From NCBI RefSeq assembly GCF_000559085.1, contig NZ_JALN02000001.1:1550001-1614000 (forward strand): a DNA stretch of 64,000 bases, written 5' to 3'. The notes under the pieces were generated by a model. The model saw only the letters and a program-made list of their open reading frames with translations. It was not told the origin of the DNA and did no database searches. Origin of the DNA: Mycolicibacterium aromaticivorans JS19b1 = JCM 16368. Its GTDB lineage: Bacteria > Actinomycetota > Actinomycetes > Mycobacteriales > Mycobacteriaceae. A program made the translations under genes and the position numbers. The number at the start of each line of letters is the position of its first letter. Within the stretch, counting starts at the first letter, position 1. Shown here piece by piece: positions 18,603 to 27,262 of this stretch.

Positions 18603-18716
18603 TTAGCCCTGCCGCTGCTTGTGGCGCGGATCAGAGCAGATCACCATGACCCGCCCATGCCGGCGGATCACCCTGCACTTGTCGCAGATCGGCTTGACGC
18701 TCGGGTTCACCTTCAC
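18603..18716 (-). CDS. rpmJ: 50S ribosomal protein L36 (bL36), zinc-binding form
   Basis: A 37-residue protein from GTG at 18716 to TAA at 18603-18605. It reads [20 protein letters not shown] and ends [10 protein letters not shown]. Cys11, Cys14, Cys27 and His32 form the zinc ribbon, so this is the C-plus version. It lies between infA and rpsM as in other actinobacteria. An overlapping 68-codon frame on the same strand (18631-18837) is out of phase and is not coding. Confidence 0.95.
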
Positions 18717-18817
18717 GGCTGTTCGATCCTTCGTAGTTCTCGGTGGTTGTCTTGAATGCTGGCGATCGGGTCGGTTGGGGCACGTAGGTTGTCGGTAGCG
18801 ACTCGCTGCGCTCTTCG

Positions 18818-19039
18818 CTACTTGTACCGGTACACAATGCGCCCGCGGGTCAGGTCGTAGGGAGACAACTCCACCACCACCCGGTCCTCGGGAAGGATGC
18901 GGATGTAGTGCTGCCGCATCTTGCCGCTGATGTGAGCGAGTACCTTGTGTCCGTTCTCCAGCTCAATGCGAAACATCGCGTTGGGCAGGGGCTCGACCAC
19001 GCGGCCCTCGACCTCGATGGCACCGTCTTTCTTGGCCAT
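18818..19039 (-). CDS. infA: Translation initiation factor IF-1
   Basis: Binds the ribosomal A site during initiation. 73 residues starting [20 protein letters not shown], an OB fold ending [11 protein letters not shown]. The ATG at 19039 follows GAGGAC; an in-frame upstream extension to 19165 has no family match and is rejected. It is the first gene of the minus-strand ribosomal operon. The 284-nt gap up to 19323 must hold its promoter; TAGGGT on minus (19288-19283) is a possible -10, without a clear -35. Confidence 0.96.
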   Translation of the reverse strand: MAKKDGAIEVEGRVVEPLPNAMFRIELENGHKVLAHISGKMRQHYIRILPEDRVVVELSPYDLTRGRIVYRYK

Positions 19040-19323
19040 GTCCTCTTCGATCCTGCTTTCTCGGTTTGGGGCAGCATTCGCCCCGACTGCAAAACGTGAG
19101 CCGGGAGCGGGAAATTCCAGGATTTCCTCAGACAGGGCACGCAAGAGTCGGCGCGGAATCCGCACCGTTGGTCAACGATACCCGCTCGGGCGCGCTACTC
19201 CAAAACGCGCCGAAGCCGCGCTGACCTCCGCTTCATCTGCTGGCGAACACGGCGCGGCGGCAACTGCGGGCCCGCAAAGCCCACCCTAATAAGCACTGGA
19301 CAACGAGCGCATACTTGACGGTG

Positions 19324-21024
19324 ATGACTGGACCCGCCCCCCAGCCCCGCAAACCCGTGATTCTCACCGTGGACGACGACCCCGCCGTCTCGCGTGCCGT
19401 GGCACGTGACCTCCGCCGCCACTACGGCGAGCGGTATCGGATCGTCCGCGCCGAATCCGGGCTCGACGCGCTGGAAACGATCAACGAACTGAAGCTGCGC
19501 GGCGAAACCGTGGCAGTGTTCGTCGCCGACTACCGGATGCCGCAGATGAGCGGCATCCAATTCCTCGAAGAGGCGATGGACGTCTACCCGATGGCCCGTC
19601 GAGTTCTGCTGACGGCCTACGCCGACACCCACGCCGCGATCGACGCGATCAACGTCGTCGACCTGGACCACTACCTGCTCAAGCCGTGGGATCCGCCGGA
19701 GGAAAAGCTCTACCCGGTGATCGACGCGCTGCTGGAGGCCTGGCATGCCACCGGCGACCGGGCCATCCCGCACACCAAGGTGATCGGGCACCGCTGGAGC
19801 GAACGTTCGTGGGAGGTGCGCCAGTTCCTGGCCCGCAACCTACATTCGTTCCGGGCGTTCAACGCCGACGAGCCCAAGGGCAAGCAACTGCTCGATGCGG
19901 GCGGCCTCGACGAGTTCCAGCTGCCGGTGGTGATCAGCGAACAGGGTCAGATCCTGGTCGACCCGACCGATGCCGAGCTGGCCGCGATGCTGGGGCTGTC
20001 CACCAGCCCGTCGCTGGAGATGTACGACCTGGCGGTCATCGGCGGCGGCCCGGCCGGGCTGGCGGCGGCGGTCTACGGCGCCTCCGAAGGGCTCAAGACC
20101 GTGCTGATCGAGGAGACCACCACCGGCGGTCAGGCCGGCCGCAGCTCCCGGATCGAGAACTATCTCGGCTTCCCCACCGGCGTCTCCGGCGCCGAACTCA
20201 CCACGTCGGCCCGCAGGCAGGCCGAGCGCTTCGGCGCCGAGGTGATCACCACGCGCAAGGCGATCAAGCTGTCCGCCGGCGAGGCGGGCACCGCACGCAC
20301 CATCGAGTTCGAGGACGGCAGCACCATCGCCGCCCGCGCCGTCATCCTGGCCACCGGCGTGGCGTACCGCCAGCTGCAGGTCACCGGTTGTTGGGACAAC
20401 CCGGACGATCCCGCTTGCAACTACGTCGGGCGCGGGGTCTACTACGGCGCCTCGGTGTCCGACGCCTCGGAGTGCCGCGGCGAGGACGTCTACATCGTGG
20501 GCGGCGCCAACTCGGCCGGGCAGGCGGCCATGTACATGTCCCGCGAGGCCCGCTCGGTCACCATGCTGGTGCGCGGACCGTCGCTCGAGGCGTCGATGTC
20601 GCATTACCTGATCCAGCAGATCGAGAAGAACCCGACGATCTCGGTCCGCAAGTGCACCGAAGTGGTGGACACCCTCGGCGCGGACGACCACCTGACCGGC
20701 CTGATCCTGGAGAACCGGCAGACCGGCCAGCGCGAAACCGTCGAAGCCAGCCGGATGTGCTGCTTCATCGGCGCCGAGCCCCGCACCGACTGGCTCAAGG
20801 AGGTCGTCGCGGTCGACGACCACGGTTTCGTACTCGCCGGCCCCGACCTGCTGAACGTGGCCGGGTGGACTCTGGACCGCCCGCCGCATCACCTGGAAAC
20901 AAGTGTGCCCGGTGTGTTTGTTGCAGGAGACGTGCGCTCCGAGTCCGCAAAACGGGTGGCGGCCGCCGTCGGCGAAGGGTCGATGGCGGTGATGCTGGTG
21001 CACCGGTATTTGGCGGAGGCCTAG
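19324..21024 (+). CDS. Response regulator fused to a thioredoxin-reductase-like FAD oxidoreductase
   Basis: A 566-residue fusion. Residues 10-130 are a CheY-like receiver with acidic pocket Asp17-Asp18, phosphoacceptor Asp69 (VADYRMPQMSG), LLTAY and the lysine in YLLKPWD. A linker of about 100 residues leads to a pyridine-nucleotide flavoprotein (about 235-566): FAD motif IGGGPAGLAAAV (about 241), TGGQAGRSSRIENYLGFP, NADPH motif IVGGANSAGQ (about 393) and the final VFVAGDVRS. The redox CxxC of thioredoxin reductase is absent: GVYYGASVSD stands at that place (about 374), so it cannot be a classical disulphide reductase. TTG (19315) and GTG (19321) are alternative starts. It lies 14 nt before a sensor kinase that is its likely partner. 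Confidence 0.85.
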   Translation: MTGPAPQPRKPVILTVDDDPAVSRAVARDLRRHYGERYRIVRAESGLDALETINELKLRGETVAVFVADYRMPQMSGIQFLEEAMDVYPMARRVLLTAYADTHAAIDAINVVDLDHYLLKPWDPPEEKLYPVIDALLEAWHATGDRAIPHTKVIGHRWSERSWEVRQFLARNLHSFRAFNADEPKGKQLLDAGGLDEFQLPVVISEQGQILVDPTDAELAAMLGLSTSPSLEMYDLAVIGGGPAGLAAAVYGASEGLKTVLIEETTTGGQAGRSSRIENYLGFPTGVSGAELTTSARRQAERFGAEVITTRKAIKLSAGEAGTARTIEFEDGSTIAARAVILATGVAYRQLQVTGCWDNPDDPACNYVGRGVYYGASVSDASECRGEDVYIVGGANSAGQAAMYMSREARSVTMLVRGPSLEASMSHYLIQQIEKNPTISVRKCTEVVDTLGADDHLTGLILENRQTGQRETVEASRMCCFIGAEPRTDWLKEVVAVDDHGFVLAGPDLLNVAGWTLDRPPHHLETSVPGVFVAGDVRSESAKRVAAAVGEGSMAVMLVHRYLAEA

Positions 21025-21038
21025 AAAGGGCGAGCGAC

Positions 21039-22523
21039 ATGGGCCAGAACTGCATGCCCGACGAACTCAGGACGCTGTTCCTGTTCGAAAAGCTGTCGGG
21101 AGAACAACTCCAGACGTTGTGCGACAACGGGCACATCGCGACGTTCGAAGCCGGCCCGGTGGTCGTCGAAGGCGAACCGGCCACGTGCTTCTACGTCCTG
21201 CTCGACGGCGAGCTGGTGATGTCGAAACGCTCCGGCGGCGTAGACGTCGAGACCACACGCACCTCGCAGCGTGGCGTGTATTGCGGCGCGTGGTCGGCCT
21301 ACATCCCCAATGAGGAGCAGGTCTATCAGGCCTCGGTGCGCGTCACGAAGCCGTCGCGGTTCTTCGTCCTCGACGCCGAAGCCTTCGCGGAGTTCATGAA
21401 GTCGGAATTCCCGATGGCCGTGCATCTGCTCGAGGGCCACATGGTCGGCGGCCGGCGACAGAGCCAGATCCTCGGTCAGCGGCAGAAGCTGCTGGCGCTC
21501 GGCACCATCACGGCGGGGTTGACCCACCAGCTGAACAACCCGGCGGCGGCGACCGCGCGCGCCGTGGCCGACCTCCGCGAAGGGGTCGGCAAGATGCGTC
21601 ACAAGCTCTCCATGCTCGCCGACGGCAAGTTCAGCCCCGAGGCGCTGCGCACGCTGGTGCGGATCCAGGACGAGGTGGCCGAGCAGGTCGCCAAGTCCAA
21701 GGTTCAGGAATTGTCCGCGCTAGAGACCTCTGATCGCGAAGACCAGGTCGGCGATTGGCTCGAAGACCACGGCATCGCCAGTGCGTGGGATTACGCCCCG
21801 ACGTTCGTCGAAGCCGGCCTCGACGTGGACTGGCTGGAACGCATCGAGGCATCGATCGACTCGGTGGACTGCTCGGCGACACTGCAGAGCGCCATCGGCT
21901 GGCTCAAGTACACGATCGACACCGAACTGCGGATGAACGAGATCGCCGACGCGAGCGAACGCATCTCGGGTCTGCTCGCCGGGGCCAAGAAATACTCCCA
22001 GATGGACCGGGCCGAATACCAGGTCGCCAACGTCCACGAACTGCTGCACAGCACGCTCAAGACGCTGTTCGGCGACAAGGTCGGAGCCGACAAACCCATC
22101 AAACTGGTCAAGGAATGGGATAAGTCGATTCCCGAAATCGCTTGTTACCCAGGCGGTTTGAATGAGGTCTGGGACGTCATCATCAACAACGCCATCCAGG
22201 CGATGAAGGGCCGCGGCACCCTGACGATCCGGACCGCCCGCCAGGGCGACGACCGGATCCGGGTCGAGATCTGTGACGACGGCCCGGGCATCCCCGAAGA
22301 GATCATCGACCGGATCTTCACCGCGTTCTTCACCACCAAGCCCTTCGGTGAGGGCGACGGCCTGGGCCTGGATCTGGCCCGCCGGATCATCGTCGAGAAG
22401 CATCAGGGCGATATCCGGGTCGAATCCGAACCGGGCAACACCCGCTTCATCATCCTGCTGCCGCTGGTGGCATCCGCGCCCGTCGCGGTAACTCCGGGTG
22501 AACTTTCCACCGCAGCGGAATAG
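21039..22523 (+). CDS. Cyclic-nucleotide-binding-domain sensor histidine kinase
   Basis: A 494-residue soluble kinase. Residues about 10-130 form a cNMP-binding/CRP-like sensor (FLFEKLSGEQL, VVEGEPATCFYVLLDGELVMSK). His163 in GLTHQLNNPAAA is the predicted phosphorylation site. A helical region follows, then the GHKL ATPase domain: N box NEVWDVIINNAIQAM (about 375), G1 DDGPGIP (about 412), F box TAFFTTK and G2 GDGLGLDLARR. No membrane segment, so it senses a cytoplasmic ligand. ATG at 21039 has AAAGGGCGAG upstream. It is co-transcribed with the receiver-flavoprotein fusion. Ligand identity (cAMP or other) is not established. Confidence 0.87.
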   Translation: MGQNCMPDELRTLFLFEKLSGEQLQTLCDNGHIATFEAGPVVVEGEPATCFYVLLDGELVMSKRSGGVDVETTRTSQRGVYCGAWSAYIPNEEQVYQASVRVTKPSRFFVLDAEAFAEFMKSEFPMAVHLLEGHMVGGRRQSQILGQRQKLLALGTITAGLTHQLNNPAAATARAVADLREGVGKMRHKLSMLADGKFSPEALRTLVRIQDEVAEQVAKSKVQELSALETSDREDQVGDWLEDHGIASAWDYAPTFVEAGLDVDWLERIEASIDSVDCSATLQSAIGWLKYTIDTELRMNEIADASERISGLLAGAKKYSQMDRAEYQVANVHELLHSTLKTLFGDKVGADKPIKLVKEWDKSIPEIACYPGGLNEVWDVIINNAIQAMKGRGTLTIRTARQGDDRIRVEICDDGPGIPEEIIDRIFTAFFTTKPFGEGDGLGLDLARRIIVEKHQGDIRVESEPGNTRFIILLPLVASAPVAVTPGELSTAAE

Positions 22524-22552
22524 CTCATGCTCGAGCCCGGGTTGTAGCCGCC

Positions 22553-23386
22553 ATGAGCGCCAAACCCGATCTCGGTAAGTTCGCGTCCTTCGGCATGGGC
22601 ATCACCGGCGAAGATGCCTCGGCGATAGAGGCGCTCGGTTACGGCGCGGTGTGGGTGGCGGGCTCGCCACCCGCCGAGCTGGACTGGGTGGACCCGACCC
22701 TCGCCGCGACCAGAACTCTGAAGCTGGCCACCGGCATCGTGAACATCTGGACCGCCAAGCCCGAGGCCGTCGCCGCCTCGTTCCACCGCATCGAGAATGC
22801 GCACCCGGGCCGCTTCCTGCTCGGCCTCGGTGTCGGCCATCCCGAGGCGGACGCCGAGTTCACCAAGCCGATCACCGCACTCAACGCCTACCTCGACGTG
22901 CTGGACGAGCACGGCGTACCGCCGCAGCGCCGCGTTCTGGCCGCGCTCGGTCCGCAGGTCCTGAAACTGTCGGCCCGCCGCAGCGCCGGCGCCCACCCGG
23001 TGCTCGTCACCCCCGAGCACACCGCGCAGGCGCGCGAACTGATCGGTCCCGACGCGTTCCTGGCGCCCGCGGTACCCGTCGTCCCCACCACCGACGTTGC
23101 GCACGCCCGAGCCGTCGGCCGAAAGACCCTCGAGCTTTATCTCGGGCTGAGCAATTACCTCAACAACTGGAAGCGGCTGGGCTTCACCGATGAGGACATC
23201 ACCCGCCCCGGCAGCGATCGGCTGGTGGATACCCTGATCGTCCACGGAACCGCCGACACGATCGCGTCGCGGCTCACCGAGCACCTCGAGGCCGGCGCCG
23301 ACCACGTCCCGATCCAGCTGCTCACGTCGCAGGACAAGGTCATACCCACCTTGGCCGATCTCGCAGGCCCGCTCGGGCTGGGCTGA
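22553..23386 (+). CDS. LLM-class F420-dependent oxidoreductase (Rv3463-like), copy 1
   Basis: A TIM-barrel protein of the luciferase-like monooxygenase superfamily, 277 residues. It shows LGYGAVWVAGSPPAEL, ATGIVNIWTA, HRIENAHPGRFLLGLGVGHPE and EHLEAGADHVPIQ, typical of mycobacterial deazaflavin (F420)-dependent members rather than bacterial luciferase. Substrate unknown. It starts 29 nt after the kinase. First of three tandem paralogues; M. tuberculosis has, as I recall, a single member (Rv3463) next to rmlB. Confidence 0.82.
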   Translation: MSAKPDLGKFASFGMGITGEDASAIEALGYGAVWVAGSPPAELDWVDPTLAATRTLKLATGIVNIWTAKPEAVAASFHRIENAHPGRFLLGLGVGHPEADAEFTKPITALNAYLDVLDEHGVPPQRRVLAALGPQVLKLSARRSAGAHPVLVTPEHTAQARELIGPDAFLAPAVPVVPTTDVAHARAVGRKTLELYLGLSNYLNNWKRLGFTDEDITRPGSDRLVDTLIVHGTADTIASRLTEHLEAGADHVPIQLLTSQDKVIPTLADLAGPLGLG

Positions 23387-23420
23387 CCGGAAGGCTGGGT
23401 CGATGGAAGTAGGAAGGTCG

Positions 23421-24257
23421 ATGACAGACACCAAGCCGGATCTGGGCAAGTTCGGGTCGTTCGGGCGCGGGGTCACCCCGCAACAGGCCGGAGAAATCGA
23501 GGCACTCGGTTATGGCGCGGTATGGGTGGGCGGTTCGCCGCCTGCCGAACTGGATTGGGTGGAGCCGATTCTGGAGAACACCACCACACTGAAGGTGGCC
23601 ACCGGCATCGTCAACATCTGGACCGCGGCCGCCGGCCCGGTGGCCGAATCGTTCCACCGCATCGAGAAGGCGTACCCCGGCAGGTTCATCCTCGGCATCG
23701 GCGTCGGACATCCCGAGGCGCATCAGCAATACCAGAAGCCGATCGACGCGCTGCGCGGCTACCTCGACAAACTCGACGAGTACGGCGTCCCCAAGAATCG
23801 GCGCGTTGTCGCTGCGCTCGGCCCACAGGTACTGAAGCTGTCGGCCACCAGGGCGGCCGGTGCGCACCCCTACCTGACCACGCCGGAGCACACCGCCGAA
23901 GCGCGGCGGCTGATCGGACCCGAGGCCTTCCTGGCGCCCGAGCACAAGGCGGTGCTGACCACCGACTCCGGTGAGGCGCGCGACGTCGGCAGGCAGGCCC
24001 TGGACATGTATTTCAACCTGCAGAACTACCTCAACAGCTGGAAACGGTTGGGATTCACCGACACCGACGTGGCCAAGCCCGGCAGCGACCGACTGGTCGA
24101 CGCCGTCGTGGCCTACGGCACCCCCGAGGCGATCGCAGCCCGACTGACCCAGCATCTCGAGGCGGGCGCCGACCACGTGCCCGTCCAGGTGCTCACCTCG
24201 TCTGACAAGCTGGTGGATGCACTGGCCGCGCTGGTCGGCCCGCTGGGTCTTCACTAA
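23421..24257 (+). CDS. LLM-class F420-dependent oxidoreductase, copy 2
   Basis: A 278-residue paralogue of the flanking genes: LGYGAVWVGGSPPAELDW, ATGIVNIWTAAAGPV, HRIEKAYPGRFILGIGVGHPE and NSWKRLGFTDTD. The ATG at 23421 has AGGAAGG 5 nt upstream; the in-frame ATG at 23403 lacks a ribosome site and is not used. Probably redox chemistry on an unknown substrate with F420. The three copies differ most in the loop after HPE (AHQQYQKP here), which in this fold shapes the substrate pocket. Confidence 0.82.
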   Translation: MTDTKPDLGKFGSFGRGVTPQQAGEIEALGYGAVWVGGSPPAELDWVEPILENTTTLKVATGIVNIWTAAAGPVAESFHRIEKAYPGRFILGIGVGHPEAHQQYQKPIDALRGYLDKLDEYGVPKNRRVVAALGPQVLKLSATRAAGAHPYLTTPEHTAEARRLIGPEAFLAPEHKAVLTTDSGEARDVGRQALDMYFNLQNYLNSWKRLGFTDTDVAKPGSDRLVDAVVAYGTPEAIAARLTQHLEAGADHVPVQVLTSSDKLVDALAALVGPLGLH

Positions 24258-24291
24258 TTTGGGACTCAACCAACCGTAACGAGGGGGACTC

Positions 24292-25161
24292 GTGACCAAT
24301 CCGTCGCTGCTCAAACCAGATCTCGGCCGCTACGGGGTGTGGACCGGTGGACCGGTCACACCGGAGCAGGCAGTCGAGATCGAGCGGCTCGGCTACGGCG
24401 CGGTGTGGGTCGGCGGTTCACCGGCGGCCGACCTGTCGTTCGTCGAGCCGATCCTCTCCCAGACCGAGACCCTGTCGATCGCCACCGGAATCGTCAACAT
24501 CTGGAGCGCGCCGGCCGACGAGGTCGCCGAGTCCTACCACCGCATCGAAAACGCTTATCCCGGTCGGTTTCTGCTCGGAGTCGGCGTCGGGCACCCGGAG
24601 AAGACTCAGGAGTACACCAAGCCCTACGCGGCGCTGGTGAACTATCTGGACAAGCTGGACGACAAGCATGTACCGACCAGTCGCCGGGTGATCGCCGCCC
24701 TCGGTCCGAAGGTGCTGCACCTCGCCGCGCAACGCAGTGCCGGTGCGCATCCCTACCTGACCACGCCCGAACACACCGGGCAGGCGCGCAATCTGGTCGG
24801 CCCGACGGTGTTCCTGGCACCCGAACACAAGGTGGTGCTGAGCAGCCCGGACGCACAAGGGGCCGAGGAAGCCCGCGCACTCGGCCGTGACAGCGTCGGC
24901 TTCTATCTGGGGTTGAGCAACTACGTGAACAACTGGAAGCGGCTGGGATTCACCGACGCCGACGTAGCGCCGCCGGCCAGCGACAAGCTGATCGACGCCG
25001 TGGTCGCCCACGGAACGGCCGACGCCATCGCCGCGCGGCTTGCCGAACACCTCGACAACGGCGCCGACCACGTGACCATCCAGGTGCTCGGCGGCTGGGA
25101 CAAGCTGCTGCCGACCCTGACCGAGCTGGCCGGACCGTTGGGGCTGACGGCGAAAGGGTGA
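24292..25161 (+). CDS. LLM-class F420-dependent oxidoreductase, copy 3
   Basis: A 289-residue paralogue with GTG start at 24292 after GAGGGGG. Conserved blocks: LGYGAVWVGGSPAADLSF, ATGIVNIWSAPADEV, HRIENAYPGRFLLGVGVGHPE, NNWKRLGFTDADV. It has a slightly longer N-terminus (GVWTGGPVTPEQ) and an insertion near VLSSPDAQGAEEA. It is 30 nt before rmlB, which has its own promoter element. Function beyond the superfamily is not identifiable. Confidence 0.82.
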   Translation: MTNPSLLKPDLGRYGVWTGGPVTPEQAVEIERLGYGAVWVGGSPAADLSFVEPILSQTETLSIATGIVNIWSAPADEVAESYHRIENAYPGRFLLGVGVGHPEKTQEYTKPYAALVNYLDKLDDKHVPTSRRVIAALGPKVLHLAAQRSAGAHPYLTTPEHTGQARNLVGPTVFLAPEHKVVLSSPDAQGAEEARALGRDSVGFYLGLSNYVNNWKRLGFTDADVAPPASDKLIDAVVAHGTADAIAARLAEHLDNGADHVTIQVLGGWDKLLPTLTELAGPLGLTAKG

Positions 25162-25178
25162 GCATTCCGACCGCCCGT

Positions 25179-26186
<1,008 letters not shown>

Positions 26187-26205
26187 CAATCGTTTTCACG
26201 TCCGA

Positions 26206-26913
26206 TCACGCTGCCATGACAACAGCGGGACGTGGGAACCGCAACGCTGCGCAGGCGTCGTCGACAGACTCACCGATCTCCTCGGCAAGGTCACGGCGCA
26301 CCACTGAACTGCCCGCCGCATCCGGGAGGGCATCGCCGAGCCCGACGAGGAGTCGAGTGAGAACGACATTGTGCCGGCGGCGGATGCGAGCCATCTCGGC
26401 GAGTGTGTCGCCGACCGCGGCCGAACAGCCGCCGGCCGTACCGACCTCGCACAGCAGTCCGACCAAAACCGTTGACCGGCAGCCGATCACCGCATCCACC
26501 GCGTTGTGGGAGACGCGCATTGTGGCGTCGGTCATGCGCAACAGGACATGGTGGGTGCGGCTGGCCCGCAACGTCGCGATCTGCTCGCGACGGCTGAGCA
26601 CCAGCCCGCCCACACCGGCGGCACTCGCCCGGCGGATCCCACCGCTACCCAACTGGTCGGCGTGAACGGTCATCCGCACCGGATGGATGCCAACCGAGAT
26701 GGCCGAATGCAACTCCGCGACAGTGCGGACATCGACAGCCCAGCTGTGCTCACGCACCCAGCGCGCCACCAGCGCGTCGCGCAGAACCCCGGCCGGGAAG
26801 GACACCTCCGCGGGCGCGCACGCGTCCCGGCAGCCGATCATCCGTCGTATCTCCGGATGCTCGACGGGCGGACAGGCTCGGACCCAGGAACGAAAACTTG
26901 TCGACAATGTCAC
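26206..26913 (-). CDS. LysA-like (fold-III PLP barrel) protein lacking catalytic residues
   Basis: 235 residues. The segment ALVARWVREHSWAVDVRTVAEL followed by HSAISVGIHPVRMTVHADQL aligns by eye with the diaminopimelate decarboxylase barrel (RW..E.G...DV.S.GEL..AL..G). The PLP-lysine segment (YAxKAN), the G-x-SKFG motif and the whole C-terminal beta-domain are missing, so it is probably not an enzyme. GTG at 26913 is preferred because GAGGT lies 7 nt upstream; ATG at 26937 is the alternative. It is divergent from the kdp operon and convergent with rmlB. The role is unknown; a degenerate paralogue used as a binding or regulatory protein is possible. Confidence 0.5.
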   Translation of the reverse strand: MTLSTSFRSWVRACPPVEHPEIRRMIGCRDACAPAEVSFPAGVLRDALVARWVREHSWAVDVRTVAELHSAISVGIHPVRMTVHADQLGSGGIRRASAAGVGGLVLSRREQIATLRASRTHHVLLRMTDATMRVSHNAVDAVIGCRSTVLVGLLCEVGTAGGCSAAVGDTLAEMARIRRRHNVVLTRLLVGLGDALPDAAGSSVVRRDLAEEIGESVDDACAALRFPRPAVVMAA

Positions 26914-27080
26914 CGCAGCACCTCTTTCCTTCCCCATCGACGGTGCGCGCCCAAGCCTCGGGGCCGCTCTGATGCCGCTGTGGGCTCGCTGAATCAGCGG
27001 GCGGCCGGACTTTCGTCAAGACGGCCCGTTCCGGCGTAAAGAAACCGTCAACGCCGGTGCTAGCGGGGGTTTTCGGGATC

Positions 27081-27086
27081 TAGCGT
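27081..27086 (+). promoter_or_regulatory. Leaderless-type -10 (TAGCGT) for the kdp operon
   Basis: TAGCGT ends 6 nt before the ATG of the first micropeptide gene (27093). CTAGCG occurs twice, at 27060 and 27080, a 20-bp-period direct repeat that could be part of a KdpE site. The rest of the spacer 26938-27092 is unassigned. Confidence 0.45.
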
Positions 27087-27092
27087 CGCCGT

Positions 27093-27176
27093 ATGAGTGT
27101 CCTCATATTCGTGCTGCTGACAGTGGCGACCTTCGCCCTGCTCGGCTTGGTTCAGAAGCTGGTCGAGCGACTGTGA
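27093..27176 (+). CDS. 27-residue membrane micropeptide ahead of kdpF
   Basis: ATG at 27093 to TGA at 27174-27176. One hydrophobic helix ([18 protein letters not shown]) is followed by a charged QKLVERL end. It precedes kdpF with a GTGA overlap and has a leaderless -10 directly upstream, so it is very likely translated and coupled to kdpF. It is not kdpF itself, which follows. It may be an additional small subunit or stabiliser of the Kdp complex, like KdpF. Too short for family assignment by eye. Confidence 0.65.
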   Translation: MSVLIFVLLTVATFALLGLVQKLVERL

Positions 27177-27262
27177 GCTACGAGAACGTCGTCGGCTTGA
27201 TCTTGTCGGTGCTGCTGGCCCTGTTCGTGGCCGCGGCCCTGTTGTTCCCGGAGAGGTTCTAG
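27173..27262 (+). CDS. kdpF: KdpF, small stabilising subunit of the K+-ATPase
   Basis: 29 residues from GTG at 27173 to TAG at 27260-27262. A single membrane helix ([20 protein letters not shown]) ends in PERF, matching the KdpF pattern (helix followed by FPE+F). In E. coli KdpF stabilises KdpABC. It overlaps the upstream micropeptide (GTGA) and kdpA (TAGTG, one base). Confidence 0.85.
   Translation: MSYENVVGLILSVLLALFVAAALLFPERF

Noticed and set aside
18631..18837. A 68-codon minus-strand frame over rpmJ
   Set aside because: Out of phase with rpmJ, which is an unmistakable L36; not coding.
27093..27176. The first micropeptide as kdpF
   Set aside because: The following 29-residue frame has the FPE-F ending of KdpF and abuts kdpA; the first peptide ends QKLVERL and is a separate frame.
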